A stretch of 49,607 bases of DNA, from contig JAWJLM010000034.1 of the NCBI GenBank assembly GCA_040191315.1, positions 1 to 49,607 of the forward strand. The letters are read 5' to 3'. Below, one piece after another: positions 1 to 7,911 of the stretch. The stretch is from Bacillaceae bacterium S4-13-56 (GTDB lineage: Bacteria; Bacillota; Bacilli; Bacillales; JAWJLM01). The notes under the pieces were generated by a model, which worked only from the letters and a program-made list of their open reading frames with translations, was not told the DNA's origin and searched no databases. Each line of letters starts with the position of its first letter. Position 1 is the first letter of the stretch. The position numbers were made by a program, and so were the translations under genes.

Positions 1-16
1 ACTTTCACCTGTTAGA

Positions 17-64
17 GTTCGCCCATGCCGGGCGAACTAGAAAAGCTCGCCTTAAGGCGAGCTT
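17..64 (-). terminator. Two tandem hairpins after yugP
   Basis: Two stem-loops lie just past the yugP stop on the minus strand. The nearer one (43-64) is a perfect 22-nt palindrome followed by a short U run in the transcript. The second (17-37) has an 8-bp stem around a 5-nt loop. The first is a plausible intrinsic terminator; the second may add to it. Confidence 0.65.
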
Positions 65-66
65 GT

Positions 67-753
67 TTAATCATCATTGTTCATACCGATAAAGATAAAA
101 ATGAAACGGGCTAACTCTAATACTGCTACAAGTGCAGCAGCAACATAAGTCCAAGCTGCAGCATTTAATACTTTTCGGGTTTCCCTTTCTTCGTCATTTC
201 TAATAATTCCAGAGGAAACTAATTGTCCCATGGCACGATTGGATGCATCAAATTCAACTGGCAAAGTAATAAGTTGAAAAAGTACACCAGCTGCCATAAA
301 GATAATTCCAAATAAGATCAAATTTGAAGCGTAGAAAATCATTCCTCCAAGAATAAATAACCAAGAGAGATTGGTACCTAAATTGGCTACAGGAACAAGT
401 GCATGTCGAAATCTCAAAAACGCATAATCAGTAGCATCTTGAATAGCATGACCTACTTCATGAGCCGCAACCGCTGCGCCAGCCATGGATGGTTGATGAA
501 AATTATCTGATGACAATCGAACGGTCTTTGTTCTTGGATCATAATGGTCGGATAATACGCCACGGACTTCCTCTACTTTTACATTGTAAAGTCCATTATC
601 ATCTAGAATTTTTCGAGCTACTTGTGCACCAGTCATATGTGATGATACATATTTCTTTGAAAAAGTTTTATAGGTGCTTCTCACTCTCATATTAGCCCAA
701 ATTGGTATAATCATTAAAAATGCTACATAAATAAGATATGCCCCAAATGACAT
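67..753 (-). CDS. yugP: Neutral zinc metallopeptidase, YugP family
   Basis: 228-residue membrane protein with an N-terminal transmembrane segment (about 5-22), an HExxH zinc site (HEVGH, 98-102) and further hydrophobic segments at about 131-165 and 199-223. This matches the YugP family of membrane-bound zinc peptidases, whose substrates are not well known. A GGAGG ribosome site lies 10 bases before the ATG. It follows ypjB on the same strand with an 83-bp gap, and two hairpins close it. Identification rests on motif, size and hydrophobic pattern; the function as a peptidase is inferred from the intact zinc motif. Confidence 0.88.
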   Translation of the reverse strand: MSFGAYLIYVAFLMIIPIWANMRVRSTYKTFSKKYVSSHMTGAQVARKILDDNGLYNVKVEEVRGVLSDHYDPRTKTVRLSSDNFHQPSMAGAAVAAHEVGHAIQDATDYAFLRFRHALVPVANLGTNLSWLFILGGMIFYASNLILFGIIFMAAGVLFQLITLPVEFDASNRAMGQLVSSGIIRNDEERETRKVLNAAAWTYVAAALVAVLELARFIFIFIGMNNDD

Positions 754-836
754 GTTCGTACTACCTCCATGGTGTAATTTTCTTTATTACTAAGGTCAAT
801 TTTAGTCAAATTACACGTAATCGTCAACTAACAAAC

Positions 837-1595
837 TCAGCTTTCCGCAAGAAATTTTCTCCAAGCCACATAACTTAATGTTGCAGTAAGAATACTGCCT
901 ATAGTTAATAATAACCTCCAAAAAGAATCATCCGCCTGTCGATGGGGAGATTGAGCAACGATGGCCCATTTATCTTCCATCGTCATAATCGCCTCTTCTG
1001 TGTTGTCATCAAATTCTTTGGAATTTATGATTTGTCCAACTAACTCACGGAGATCTTCCCATTCTTGTTGATTTTCAATTGCAGGGTACATCACATCGTA
1101 TACAGCAAATAAGTTCTCATATTCCTGCTTAAGTTCTCCTTTTAATCGTCCCCAATTCTTATCTTTCTTATCGATTGATACTGAAATCTTCATCAGTTTT
1201 TGCTCAAACATGTTTTTTCTAACCTGCCAAAAATCCTCCGAGTTTTTCCCAATAGCTTGAACCAAATACGAAATTCTAACAGCCTTATCCTTTTTTATTT
1301 GATTTGAATAAACAGGTTGGTCAATGATTTGTTGTAATTCTATGACATTTGATAACAGTGTATTTCTTACATTTGATTTTTCCCTTTCTTTTAGCAGTTC
1401 ATCTTGAAAATTCAAAAGAAGGTTGTCCGCTTTTTGCCATTCACCATTTTCAACATATTCAACTAATTCATTCGCAAAATGCTCATATTCGTTTGAATGT
1501 AAGGCATTGACCCTAGAGTTAGTGTTCGGAACCAGTATTTCTAAAAGAAGTACACTGGTAATGATCACATAGGCTAGTACAATTTTTTTCCTCAT
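837..1595 (-). CDS. ypjB: Sporulation protein YpjB
   Basis: 252-residue protein with an N-terminal hydrophobic signal/anchor, a long charged helical middle and a C-terminal transmembrane segment ending in a short basic tail. It sits after ypjA and the qcr operon, exactly as ypjB does in Bacillus, where the family is annotated as sporulation-linked. The start chosen is the ATG four codons inside the longest frame (which would begin at GTG, 1607), because the GGGGAG ribosome site lies between the two. The biochemical role is not known. Confidence 0.8.
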   Translation of the reverse strand: MRKKIVLAYVIITSVLLLEILVPNTNSRVNALHSNEYEHFANELVEYVENGEWQKADNLLLNFQDELLKEREKSNVRNTLLSNVIELQQIIDQPVYSNQIKKDKAVRISYLVQAIGKNSEDFWQVRKNMFEQKLMKISVSIDKKDKNWGRLKGELKQEYENLFAVYDVMYPAIENQQEWEDLRELVGQIINSKEFDDNTEEAIMTMEDKWAIVAQSPHRQADDSFWRLLLTIGSILTATLSYVAWRKFLAES

Positions 1596-1656
1596 TAGGC
1601 TCCCCACTCCTCTATTGTTCTCATCACATTTTATTCAAAAGAGTGAGCGTTTATGC

Positions 1657-2250
1657 CTAATGAAAAAATCTGTATTGATGAATCATTGTTTTCCTTACAG
1701 TAAGTGCATACGCAAGCGCGATACAAGCCACGCTTAACCAGAATGTAAAATAACCAATTTCGTCCATATAGTGGGAGAGTGAACCATAGACAGGCATCAT
1801 ATGAAAGACATAGTCTATGATTTCGTTATGTAAAACCCATAAAGAAGCAACTACTAAGTGTCTTATCTTGATACGATAATACGGACTATATAAGATACCT
1901 TGAATAGCCATCGCTCCATGGGAAGCAATTAACATATACCCTGTCCAATGCAAAGAACCTGAAACAAATAACGTCAGCAAATTCATGACAACGGCCCATA
2001 TCCCATATTTTAATAACGACACTAAAGCCAAGGCCTCCATATATGGGAAATGTTTTTTTAATAAAAAGGCTGTTAATACGAAAACAAAAAATAAACTGGC
2101 AGTTGGGCTATCTGGAACAAATAACAAAAATTCCATCGGGGTTCTTTTTAATTGGTCCATATACCAATAGTAGCCGTAGAGAGTCCCCACAAGGTTAGTA
2201 ATCCACAACAGCCATAGAAACGAGCGATTCATTAATATTGAGTAAATCAC
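1657..2250 (-). CDS. ypjA: DUF1405 membrane protein YpjA
   Basis: 197-residue integral membrane protein with about five to six hydrophobic segments; it matches the DUF1405/YpjA family in position (between qcrC and ypjB) and pattern. The longest frame overlaps the qcrC stop, but a terminator hairpin (2270-2299) lies there and a clear GGAGG site lies 7 bases before a GTG at 2250, so GTG is taken as the start. Function unknown. It may be transcribed by read-through from qcrABC or from a promoter not seen here. Confidence 0.78.
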   Translation of the reverse strand: MIYSILMNRSFLWLLWITNLVGTLYGYYWYMDQLKRTPMEFLLFVPDSPTASLFFVFVLTAFLLKKHFPYMEALALVSLLKYGIWAVVMNLLTLFVSGSLHWTGYMLIASHGAMAIQGILYSPYYRIKIRHLVVASLWVLHNEIIDYVFHMMPVYGSLSHYMDEIGYFTFWLSVACIALAYALTVRKTMIHQYRFFH

Positions 2251-2266
2251 TTGCTTTCCTCCATTC

Positions 2267-2299
2267 AAAAAGAAAGCTGACTTTTTAGTCAGCTTTCTT
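2267..2299 (-). terminator. Hairpin between qcrC and ypjA
   Basis: A 13-bp stem with a TTTT loop, followed by a U run on the minus strand, starts 8 bases after the qcrC stop. It is a good intrinsic terminator for qcrABC and may uncouple it from ypjA-ypjB. Confidence 0.8.
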
Positions 2300-2306
2300 A
2301 AAATCA

Positions 2307-3068
2307 TTACTTCTCATTCATTTTAACAATAAATTCTGCAAGTTGCTCAAGTTCTTCATCGGTACCTTTAAATACTCCTGCAGGCATAGCTCCCTTACCA
2401 TTTACAGCAATATCTTTAATCTCTTCTGCTGTATAATCAATATCTAATAAAGGTGGAGCAGAATCACCTTGTAGATCTGATCCATGGCACATCAAACAGT
2501 TATTTTCATAAACAGCATAACCTGGATCTTCTTTATCAATTTCAACCGCTTCGACAATCTTAGCTGATTTTGCACGTTGTTCCCAATCGACATGTGCAGC
2601 AGATTCATATGTCAACCATGTAACAGAGGCTAAAGCAAGTAACATGAGCCCAGTTGTAATAGGGCGTCTTGTAGGACGTCTCTCAGGACCATTGTCAAGA
2701 AACGGAGTTAATAGAAGTGCTCCAAAAGCAAGTCCTGGTATAACTAGAGCACCAATTAGGATATAATCTCCACCGGCAAACTCGTATTTCAATAATTGAT
2801 AAAGAAATAAGAAATACCAGTCTGGAAGGGGGATATAGCTTCCATCTGTTGGATCAGCAACTTTCTCTAACGGCGATGGGTGAGCTGCAGTTAAAGTTAA
2901 AAATCCCACCAAAAAAACTGCACCAATCAGCCATTCTTTCAATAAGAAGTTAGGCCAAAAAGCTTCTGTTTTTCCTGGATATTCTGAATAATCTTTCGGT
3001 ATATGTGGTTTACGTTCAGCGGTGACTCGGGAATCACCGACAAACTTCATTCCTTTTCCTTTATGCAC
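2307..3068 (-). CDS. qcrC: Menaquinol:cytochrome c reductase, cytochrome b/c subunit
   Basis: 253-residue fused subunit of the Gram-positive bc complex. The N-terminal two thirds correspond to subunit IV (three transmembrane segments, about 46-62, 104-122 and 139-154). The C-terminal part is a cytochrome c domain with the haem motif CLMCH (191-195) and a likely axial Met in GAMPAG (M228). It passes electrons from menaquinol to cytochrome c. The start is GTG with a GGAGGG site. It is third in the operon qcrA-qcrB-qcrC and is closed by a terminator. Confidence 0.96.
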   Translation of the reverse strand: MHKGKGMKFVGDSRVTAERKPHIPKDYSEYPGKTEAFWPNFLLKEWLIGAVFLVGFLTLTAAHPSPLEKVADPTDGSYIPLPDWYFLFLYQLLKYEFAGGDYILIGALVIPGLAFGALLLTPFLDNGPERRPTRRPITTGLMLLALASVTWLTYESAAHVDWEQRAKSAKIVEAVEIDKEDPGYAVYENNCLMCHGSDLQGDSAPPLLDIDYTAEEIKDIAVNGKGAMPAGVFKGTDEELEQLAEFIVKMNEK

Positions 3069-3096
3069 AGTGTTCCCTCCTTTTTCTTTGTCCTAT

Positions 3097-3771
3097 TTAC
3101 ATTGGTCCGGAAATACCTTGTTTTCGAATCATAACAAAGTGTAATGCCATGAGTCCAAATAAGGCAGCCGGTAAAAAGAAAACATGGATGGCAAAGAAAC
3201 GAGTGAGGGTTTGTGCACCAACAATTTCAGGGTCCCCAGCAAGTAATGTTTTCACTTGCTCTCCTATAAACGGAACTTGTTCTGCAATTTCTAAACCAAC
3301 TTGTGTAGCAAAATATGCCTTATTATCCCAAGGTAATAGATAACCGGTAAATCCTAAACCTAATATAACAAAAAAGATAAGGACACCAACAATCCAGTTT
3401 AACTCACGGGGCTTTTTATAGGCACCTTGGAAGAAAACCCTTAATGTATGTAAGAACATCATAACGATGACAAGGCTTGCCCCCCAGTGATGCATTCCAC
3501 GAACAATTTGTCCATAAGCCACTTCTTGTTGCAAATAAAAGACGGATTGCCATGCTCTTTCAATATCCGGTGTATAATACATAGTTAAAAACATACCTGA
3601 TAACACTTGGATAACAGTTACAAAAAAGGTCAATCCTCCAAAACAATAAACGAAAGCAGAGAAGTGATATGCTGGATTAACATGTTCTGGTACTTCATGG
3701 TCTGCGATATCCCTCCAGAGAGGTGCTATGTCCAGACGATCATCTACCCAGTTATATAATTTTTGAATCAC
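3097..3771 (-). CDS. qcrB: Menaquinol:cytochrome c reductase, cytochrome b
   Basis: 224-residue cytochrome b subunit with four transmembrane helices carrying the haem-ligand histidines (for example in GMHHWGASLV and MFLHTLRVFFQG). Length is as expected for the split cytochrome b6-type subunit in Bacillus. The start is GTG, 8 bases after a GGGAGG site, three bases after the qcrA stop, so the two are translationally close. It forms the membrane quinol-oxidising core with QcrA and QcrC. Confidence 0.96.
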   Translation of the reverse strand: MIQKLYNWVDDRLDIAPLWRDIADHEVPEHVNPAYHFSAFVYCFGGLTFFVTVIQVLSGMFLTMYYTPDIERAWQSVFYLQQEVAYGQIVRGMHHWGASLVIVMMFLHTLRVFFQGAYKKPRELNWIVGVLIFFVILGLGFTGYLLPWDNKAYFATQVGLEIAEQVPFIGEQVKTLLAGDPEIVGAQTLTRFFAIHVFFLPAALFGLMALHFVMIRKQGISGPM

Positions 3772-3774
3772 AAT

Positions 3775-4287
3775 TTATGCCTCCCCTCTCGGCTTAGCTT
3801 TAGTACTTAGATATAGCATGCCATCATCGACTTGATGTTCATATCGATGAAGTGGCTCAGTAGGTGGTGTACCTTTAATGTTTGTTCCATCCTTCTCATA
3901 ACGACCGCCATGACATGGACAGAAAAATTGATCAGGGTAATCTTCGTTCCCTTCCCAACTTACAGTACAACCTAAATGAGTACATACTGGCGACATCGCA
4001 ATAATATCTTCATTTTCATCAATATACACCCATGCTGACTTTGTAACGGTAGAAGTATACCATGCATCTTCTTGTTCAAATTCAAAGTCGAAACGCTGAG
4101 GTTCATTCGTTAACTTCTCCACTTCTACTACTGAAATAAATTCACCCTTCTTTTTAGGCTGTAGTACAGGATCAATTGCAAATCGAACCATAGGTGCGAG
4201 CATTCCTGCTGCCATAAAACCACCCACACCTGTTAGTGTGTAGTTTAAAAACTGGCGTCGGGATACCTGTTGTTTTTTATCTGCCAT
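3775..4287 (-). CDS. qcrA: Rieske iron-sulfur subunit of the bc complex
   Basis: 170-residue Rieske protein. The 2Fe-2S ligands are in CTHLGC (102-107) and CPCHGG (123-128). A twin-arginine-like motif (SRRQFLNYT, 9-17) precedes a single N-terminal membrane anchor, as expected for Tat-inserted Rieske proteins. It accepts the first electron from menaquinol. A GGGGGG site precedes the ATG, and a SigA-type promoter lies upstream (4355-4383), so it heads the qcrABC operon. Confidence 0.97.
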   Translation of the reverse strand: MADKKQQVSRRQFLNYTLTGVGGFMAAGMLAPMVRFAIDPVLQPKKKGEFISVVEVEKLTNEPQRFDFEFEQEDAWYTSTVTKSAWVYIDENEDIIAMSPVCTHLGCTVSWEGNEDYPDQFFCPCHGGRYEKDGTNIKGTPPTEPLHRYEHQVDDGMLYLSTKAKPRGEA

Positions 4288-4354
4288 TGTTTTCCCCCCT
4301 CTATCTCATCTTTCGTTTAAGAATAGATTTATACATGATTACTAGGACATTATC

Positions 4355-4383
4355 ATGATAGCGTAAAGTCATAATCCGGTCAA
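4355..4383 (-). promoter_or_regulatory. SigA-type promoter of qcrABC
   Basis: On the minus strand TTGACC and TATCAT are separated by 17 bases, about 65 bases before the qcrA start. In the 121-bp gap between ypiF and qcrA this is the only good match. In B. subtilis the qcr operon is also under Spo0A/AbrB control, but I did not find a convincing site for either. Confidence 0.7.
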
Positions 4384-4408
4384 TAAATTATCATTATTTA
4401 GACAAATT

Positions 4409-4900
4409 TTAAGACTTCCAAATCATTTTCATGAATTGTGATACTTCATCCACTTGTGTTTGAATGATTTTCTTAACTTCTTGGTCCTGCAGTTCTTTAG
4501 TTGGAATGGAAGGAAACCATACAAAATAACCATCCATAAACTTTTCAACTAGTTTCCAGCTATGATCCGATGTAATAAACACAAAATATTTAAAGGGTAA
4601 TGGAGCAAAAGATTGTTGCCACATCAGTAACCTTTCTTTTTCATTATTCCACAAATCCCCGGTAAAATATGTATAGGGTGGTGTAAGTAAACATCTTCCT
4701 TTATATTGATTTTCGATTTCATTCGAAAAGAGGGTTAGTAATTCATTTTGATCAGCTGTTTTTTTAGACTCATTTTCATTTTTCATAGATATAGGTAACA
4801 AAGGGATTAATAAGGTATCTATATATTCTTTTGCACTATAATATTGTTCCAAATCATGAGATTGATATAACATATTTTCATTCGTCCTTTCCTTTTCCAT
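4409..4900 (-). CDS. ypiF: YpiF family protein (DUF2487)
   Basis: 163-residue soluble protein, matching YpiF by position (between ypiB and qcrA) and by the segment around SAKEYIDTLLIPLLPI. The start is uncertain: the first ATG (4900) has almost no spacer after GGGGA, while the internal ATG at 4873 has AAAGGA upstream and fits the Bacillus family N terminus better. Function is not established; the conserved neighbourhood with qcrABC suggests a link to the bc complex, which is inference only. Confidence 0.75.
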   Translation of the reverse strand: MEKERTNENMLYQSHDLEQYYSAKEYIDTLLIPLLPISMKNENESKKTADQNELLTLFSNEIENQYKGRCLLTPPYTYFTGDLWNNEKERLLMWQQSFAPLPFKYFVFITSDHSWKLVEKFMDGYFVWFPSIPTKELQDQEVKKIIQTQVDEVSQFMKMIWKS

Positions 4901-4944
4901 ATCCCCATTCTACATGAAAAGTACCTTTCTGCACAAAAGAAAAA

Positions 4945-4963
4945 GGTCTGCCAAAAGCAGACC
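4945..4963 (-). terminator. Terminator downstream of ypiB
   Basis: A 7-bp stem (GGTCTGC/GCAGACC) followed by a U-rich tract on the minus strand. It lies beyond repeat A1, so transcripts of the ypiA-ypiB unit would read through the repeat before ending here. Confidence 0.7.
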
Positions 4964-4973
4964 ACCCTTGATA

Positions 4974-5127
4974 AAGTGAAACTTCAATCAGTGGGGGTTT
5001 TCTTCAGCCCCCACCGATTGTTAGTTAAACCAATCGGACATTTACGGGCAGTTTATCCCCCACCTACTCTTTTCGTTTCTCTTAAGAATTGAGGTGGGGG
5101 TATTACTGTTCGTTAATGCGGAATAAA
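4974..5127 (+). repeat. Interspersed repeat family A, copy A1
   Basis: About 154 bp. It begins with AAAGTGAAACTTCAATCAG, has a strong hairpin (stem AATCAGTGGGGG / CCCCCACCGATT), then the family core GGACATTTACGGGCAG, a second hairpin pairing CCCCCACCT with AGGTGGGGG, and ends near ATGCGGAATAAAA. It lies between ypiF and ypiB, ending 6 bases from the ypiB stop. It has no coding capacity. It lacks the roughly 60-bp central segment present in A2, A4 and A5. Confidence 0.85.
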
Positions 5128-5132
5128 ACAAT

Positions 5133-5687
5133 TTAGTTTGTAGACTGTTTTTGCTTGTTAAGCTGACTAGACAATTTCAGGAAAGTTTCCTGATCCCCAT
5201 CATCTAATGCTTTATCAATGGCTTGCAGCAATTTCTCTTCTTGATATAGCTTAATACTTTCTTCTAAAAATTGTTCGGCAACTTGTTGATCCTTTTCTGT
5301 AATATAAAGATCCGTTGGAATAAAAGGATTTTCCTCTAACACAGCAGCATATTGAGCAGAGCGATTTGAATCCTTAAAGTTTAACTGGATGTAAACGGGT
5401 TCATCTCGGTTTAGCCTAATGTCATGAAAAGACTTCTCTGCATCTGTTGTCATAATCTGATCCTTGTAAAAACGGAAAGGAACGTCCTCTACACAATGGG
5501 TTGAGATAACAATACCCCTAGGACAAAATCTTGCTTCCTCAACAAAATGAACCTGTCTCATTAACGAATCATGATTCATTAAATAATTGAGAATCCAAAC
5601 GCTCTCTCTGCGTTTCAATTGGAAATTATTTAAAAACCACCTGACAAACTCTTTTTTATCTTCGACAGACACAGGAATGTTCATCAT
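5133..5687 (-). CDS. ypiB: UPF0302 protein YpiB with IDEAL domain
   Basis: 184-residue soluble protein. It matches YpiB/UPF0302 in its N-terminal region ([18 protein letters not shown]), and the C terminus (about 154-178, [20 protein letters not shown]) looks like the short helical IDEAL domain. It follows ypiA with a 27-bp gap and a GAGGGG site. Its molecular role is not known to me. Confidence 0.82.
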   Translation of the reverse strand: MMNIPVSVEDKKEFVRWFLNNFQLKRRESVWILNYLMNHDSLMRQVHFVEEARFCPRGIVISTHCVEDVPFRFYKDQIMTTDAEKSFHDIRLNRDEPVYIQLNFKDSNRSAQYAAVLEENPFIPTDLYITEKDQQVAEQFLEESIKLYQEEKLLQAIDKALDDGDQETFLKLSSQLNKQKQSTN

Positions 5688-5714
5688 TACCCCTCCTATA
5701 CAGAGAAAGGCTTG

Positions 5715-6974
5715 TTAATTTACTTCTCCCGAAATTCGTTCAACCAGTTCATGAACTTCCATATCTGTAGGTTCATTTTCTAGATAGGAGCGTAAAATTT
5801 GAGAAGCCATATTTAACTTTCCTTCCTCGAGTAAGAAATAACCATATTCCTTTAAAAATTCTAAATCTTCCTTTAAAGAATTATATGCTTCGGTATAATC
5901 ATTTAATGCATAAGAATATTCTTCAAGTCTCTGATAAGCTCTTGCGCGTTCCCAAAAATAAAGAGGATCTTCTTCCCCAAATTTAATGGTATCGGTAATT
6001 AGGTCTACTAACTCATCATCCATATCATTCTGTTTAAACAATTCAACCAAGTACATGACAGCTTCTTTGTACCCTGGATCAAAGGCAATGGCCTCTCTTA
6101 TAAATTGAATAGCTTCCTCTACTTTGTTTAAACGAAAAGCCAGCTTCCCTGTATGATAAAACAATTGCTGATTATATTCATCTCTTTCTATACCCTTTTT
6201 TGCAATATTATAAGCTTCTTCGATCCTACCTTCTTCTTCTAACGCCTCCGAAAGCAGAGGATAAACAGAATGGTAATCCGGATCAACATTTATTAACTTT
6301 TTCCAGATTTGTATTGCTCGTTCAAAATTCTCTTGTTTCCATGCTGTAAATCCAAATTGAAACAAAGTGTCTGGTTCTTCATGCTCTGTTTTATCAAAGA
6401 AATCCAAAGCTTCTTCAAAGGATCCTGTCATAGCATATGCCTCTGCTAATCGTTGGGTCACATCTACATCCTCAATATGCAAATTTGAGTTTGCAACCTT
6501 TTCATAATACGAGATAGCTTTTTTATACTCCCCACTTGAAAAAGCTAATTCTCCTAAAGCAAAATCTAACAATCGTTCTTCAGGCGCTATCCTTTTAGCC
6601 TCTTGCAATTTTTGTTCAGCAACCTCAAACAATCCTTGAGACTGATATAAATCAGCCATTTGTAATAGGGCTTGAATATAAAAGTCATTCTCCTTATCAA
6701 TATGATGGAGACGATCTAAAGCCCGATCATCCTCTTCCCATTCGATATAAATTTCAGCAAGCAGTAAGTCCAATTCATTTTCCTCAGGATATAATTCCTT
6801 TAAATCAAGAAAAATAGCTTCGGCATCATTTAATAGGCCCCATTGCAGAAATAATGTTCCAACTTCAAACTTTTCTTCATCTTTTGCATGTGGAATAAAT
6901 AACTTCAATTCATTTATTGCCTTTTCCGTAAGTCCAATTTCCATTAAGTTCATTGCTTCTTCTATCTTATTCAT
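5715..6974 (-). CDS. ypiA: Tetratricopeptide repeat protein YpiA
   Basis: 419-residue acidic protein built almost wholly of TPR-like helix pairs (for example AEQKLQEAKRIAPEERLLDF and IQFIREAIAFDPGYKEAVMY). There is no signal peptide or membrane segment, so it is likely a cytoplasmic scaffold. The ATG at 6974 is preferred over the longer frame start at 6983 because GAGGTG lies 8 bases before it. Position between aroA and ypiB matches B. subtilis apart from the extra gene at 6998-7843. Confidence 0.85.
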   Translation of the reverse strand: MNKIEEAMNLMEIGLTEKAINELKLFIPHAKDEEKFEVGTLFLQWGLLNDAEAIFLDLKELYPEENELDLLLAEIYIEWEEDDRALDRLHHIDKENDFYIQALLQMADLYQSQGLFEVAEQKLQEAKRIAPEERLLDFALGELAFSSGEYKKAISYYEKVANSNLHIEDVDVTQRLAEAYAMTGSFEEALDFFDKTEHEEPDTLFQFGFTAWKQENFERAIQIWKKLINVDPDYHSVYPLLSEALEEEGRIEEAYNIAKKGIERDEYNQQLFYHTGKLAFRLNKVEEAIQFIREAIAFDPGYKEAVMYLVELFKQNDMDDELVDLITDTIKFGEEDPLYFWERARAYQRLEEYSYALNDYTEAYNSLKEDLEFLKEYGYFLLEEGKLNMASQILRSYLENEPTDMEVHELVERISGEVN

Positions 6975-6997
6975 AACGTACACACCTCGACTACTTT

Positions 6998-7843
6998 TTA
7001 CGATGATCGAAAGAGATTAGGACTCGTCCCTGTATAGTATTCCCCAAATCCTGGTATATCTAAGAGTTCTGTACCTGACCTAATCACTTTCCCCCTTAAT
7101 ACAGTAACAGATGGGATTGCGGAATGGTAGTCTGATGAATCAGATAAATTCTTTCCATTCACATCCTCCTCGAGAAAAAGGTTGAAATCTGCGTCTTTAT
7201 TATTATATAATTCTCCTTTTTTAGGTGAAATTCCTGTTTTTTTCAATGAATCTTTCGTTAAAGGTAGTTGCTGAAGAGGTGTATCAAGTGTGTATATACC
7301 TTGCTTTTTCATATCATGGATCAATGATGTATCCAAAGGATCATAATGAGGGACGATAGGAGTGGAATAATATCCTTGGGCTTGTTTGATCCAGTCCCAG
7401 ACAGGATAACGATTATTGATTGGTTTTGTGATACTGATGAATGGGAGTTTATGATAGCCTGCATACCTAACCATCTCAGGTGTTAGATGGGAGCATGACA
7501 AGTGTGGTGCAATCATATAATCGATAGGAAGATGTTTCAGAGACTCTCTAAATTTTGGTAGTTGGGCTTTTAAATGTCTTAAGGAGGTTGTTGGCAAAAG
7601 AATAATTACTAAAGTACAACCCAAGTATAGAAATTTTTTTGCTAAAGATGGTATATCTGTGCACTGATAAAAAGAATCTTTCACATCAACGTAGACCTTT
7701 CCTGGTTTCATCAAAAATGAATCAAGCGAACACGGTATCCTTTTCATCATTTCATTGGAAATATGCCACTGCAATTTCCCTTCTTTCACTCCAAAACAAA
7801 TGGAATCTTTCCCTTCGTTTTTTACGTAATACTCCATTGACAT
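6998..7843 (-). CDS. Unrecognised protein, amidohydrolase-like C terminus
   Basis: 281 residues with a good start (GGAGG, 7-base spacer, ATG). I do not recognise it as a named family. The last 80 residues resemble the end of dihydroorotase-type amidohydrolases: a SLKKTGISPKKGEL element, then DADFNLF, then a short strand-rich tail (VTVLRGKVIRSG). The N-terminal half lacks the HxH metal-binding strand of that superfamily, and the middle has few acidic or histidine clusters apart from APHLSCSH and VPHYDP. It is absent from the B. subtilis order, where aroA (aroE) adjoins ypiA. A degenerate or non-catalytic TIM-barrel protein is possible; function unknown. Confidence 0.6.
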   Translation of the reverse strand: MSMEYYVKNEGKDSICFGVKEGKLQWHISNEMMKRIPCSLDSFLMKPGKVYVDVKDSFYQCTDIPSLAKKFLYLGCTLVIILLPTTSLRHLKAQLPKFRESLKHLPIDYMIAPHLSCSHLTPEMVRYAGYHKLPFISITKPINNRYPVWDWIKQAQGYYSTPIVPHYDPLDTSLIHDMKKQGIYTLDTPLQQLPLTKDSLKKTGISPKKGELYNNKDADFNLFLEEDVNGKNLSDSSDYHSAIPSVTVLRGKVIRSGTELLDIPGFGEYYTGTSPNLFRSS

Positions 7844-7911
7844 AATGAAGCCTCCATCCCTTGTAAGCAGATGCCTTTGTACAAGGTATGAAGGCTCATT
7901 CGGATTTATAC

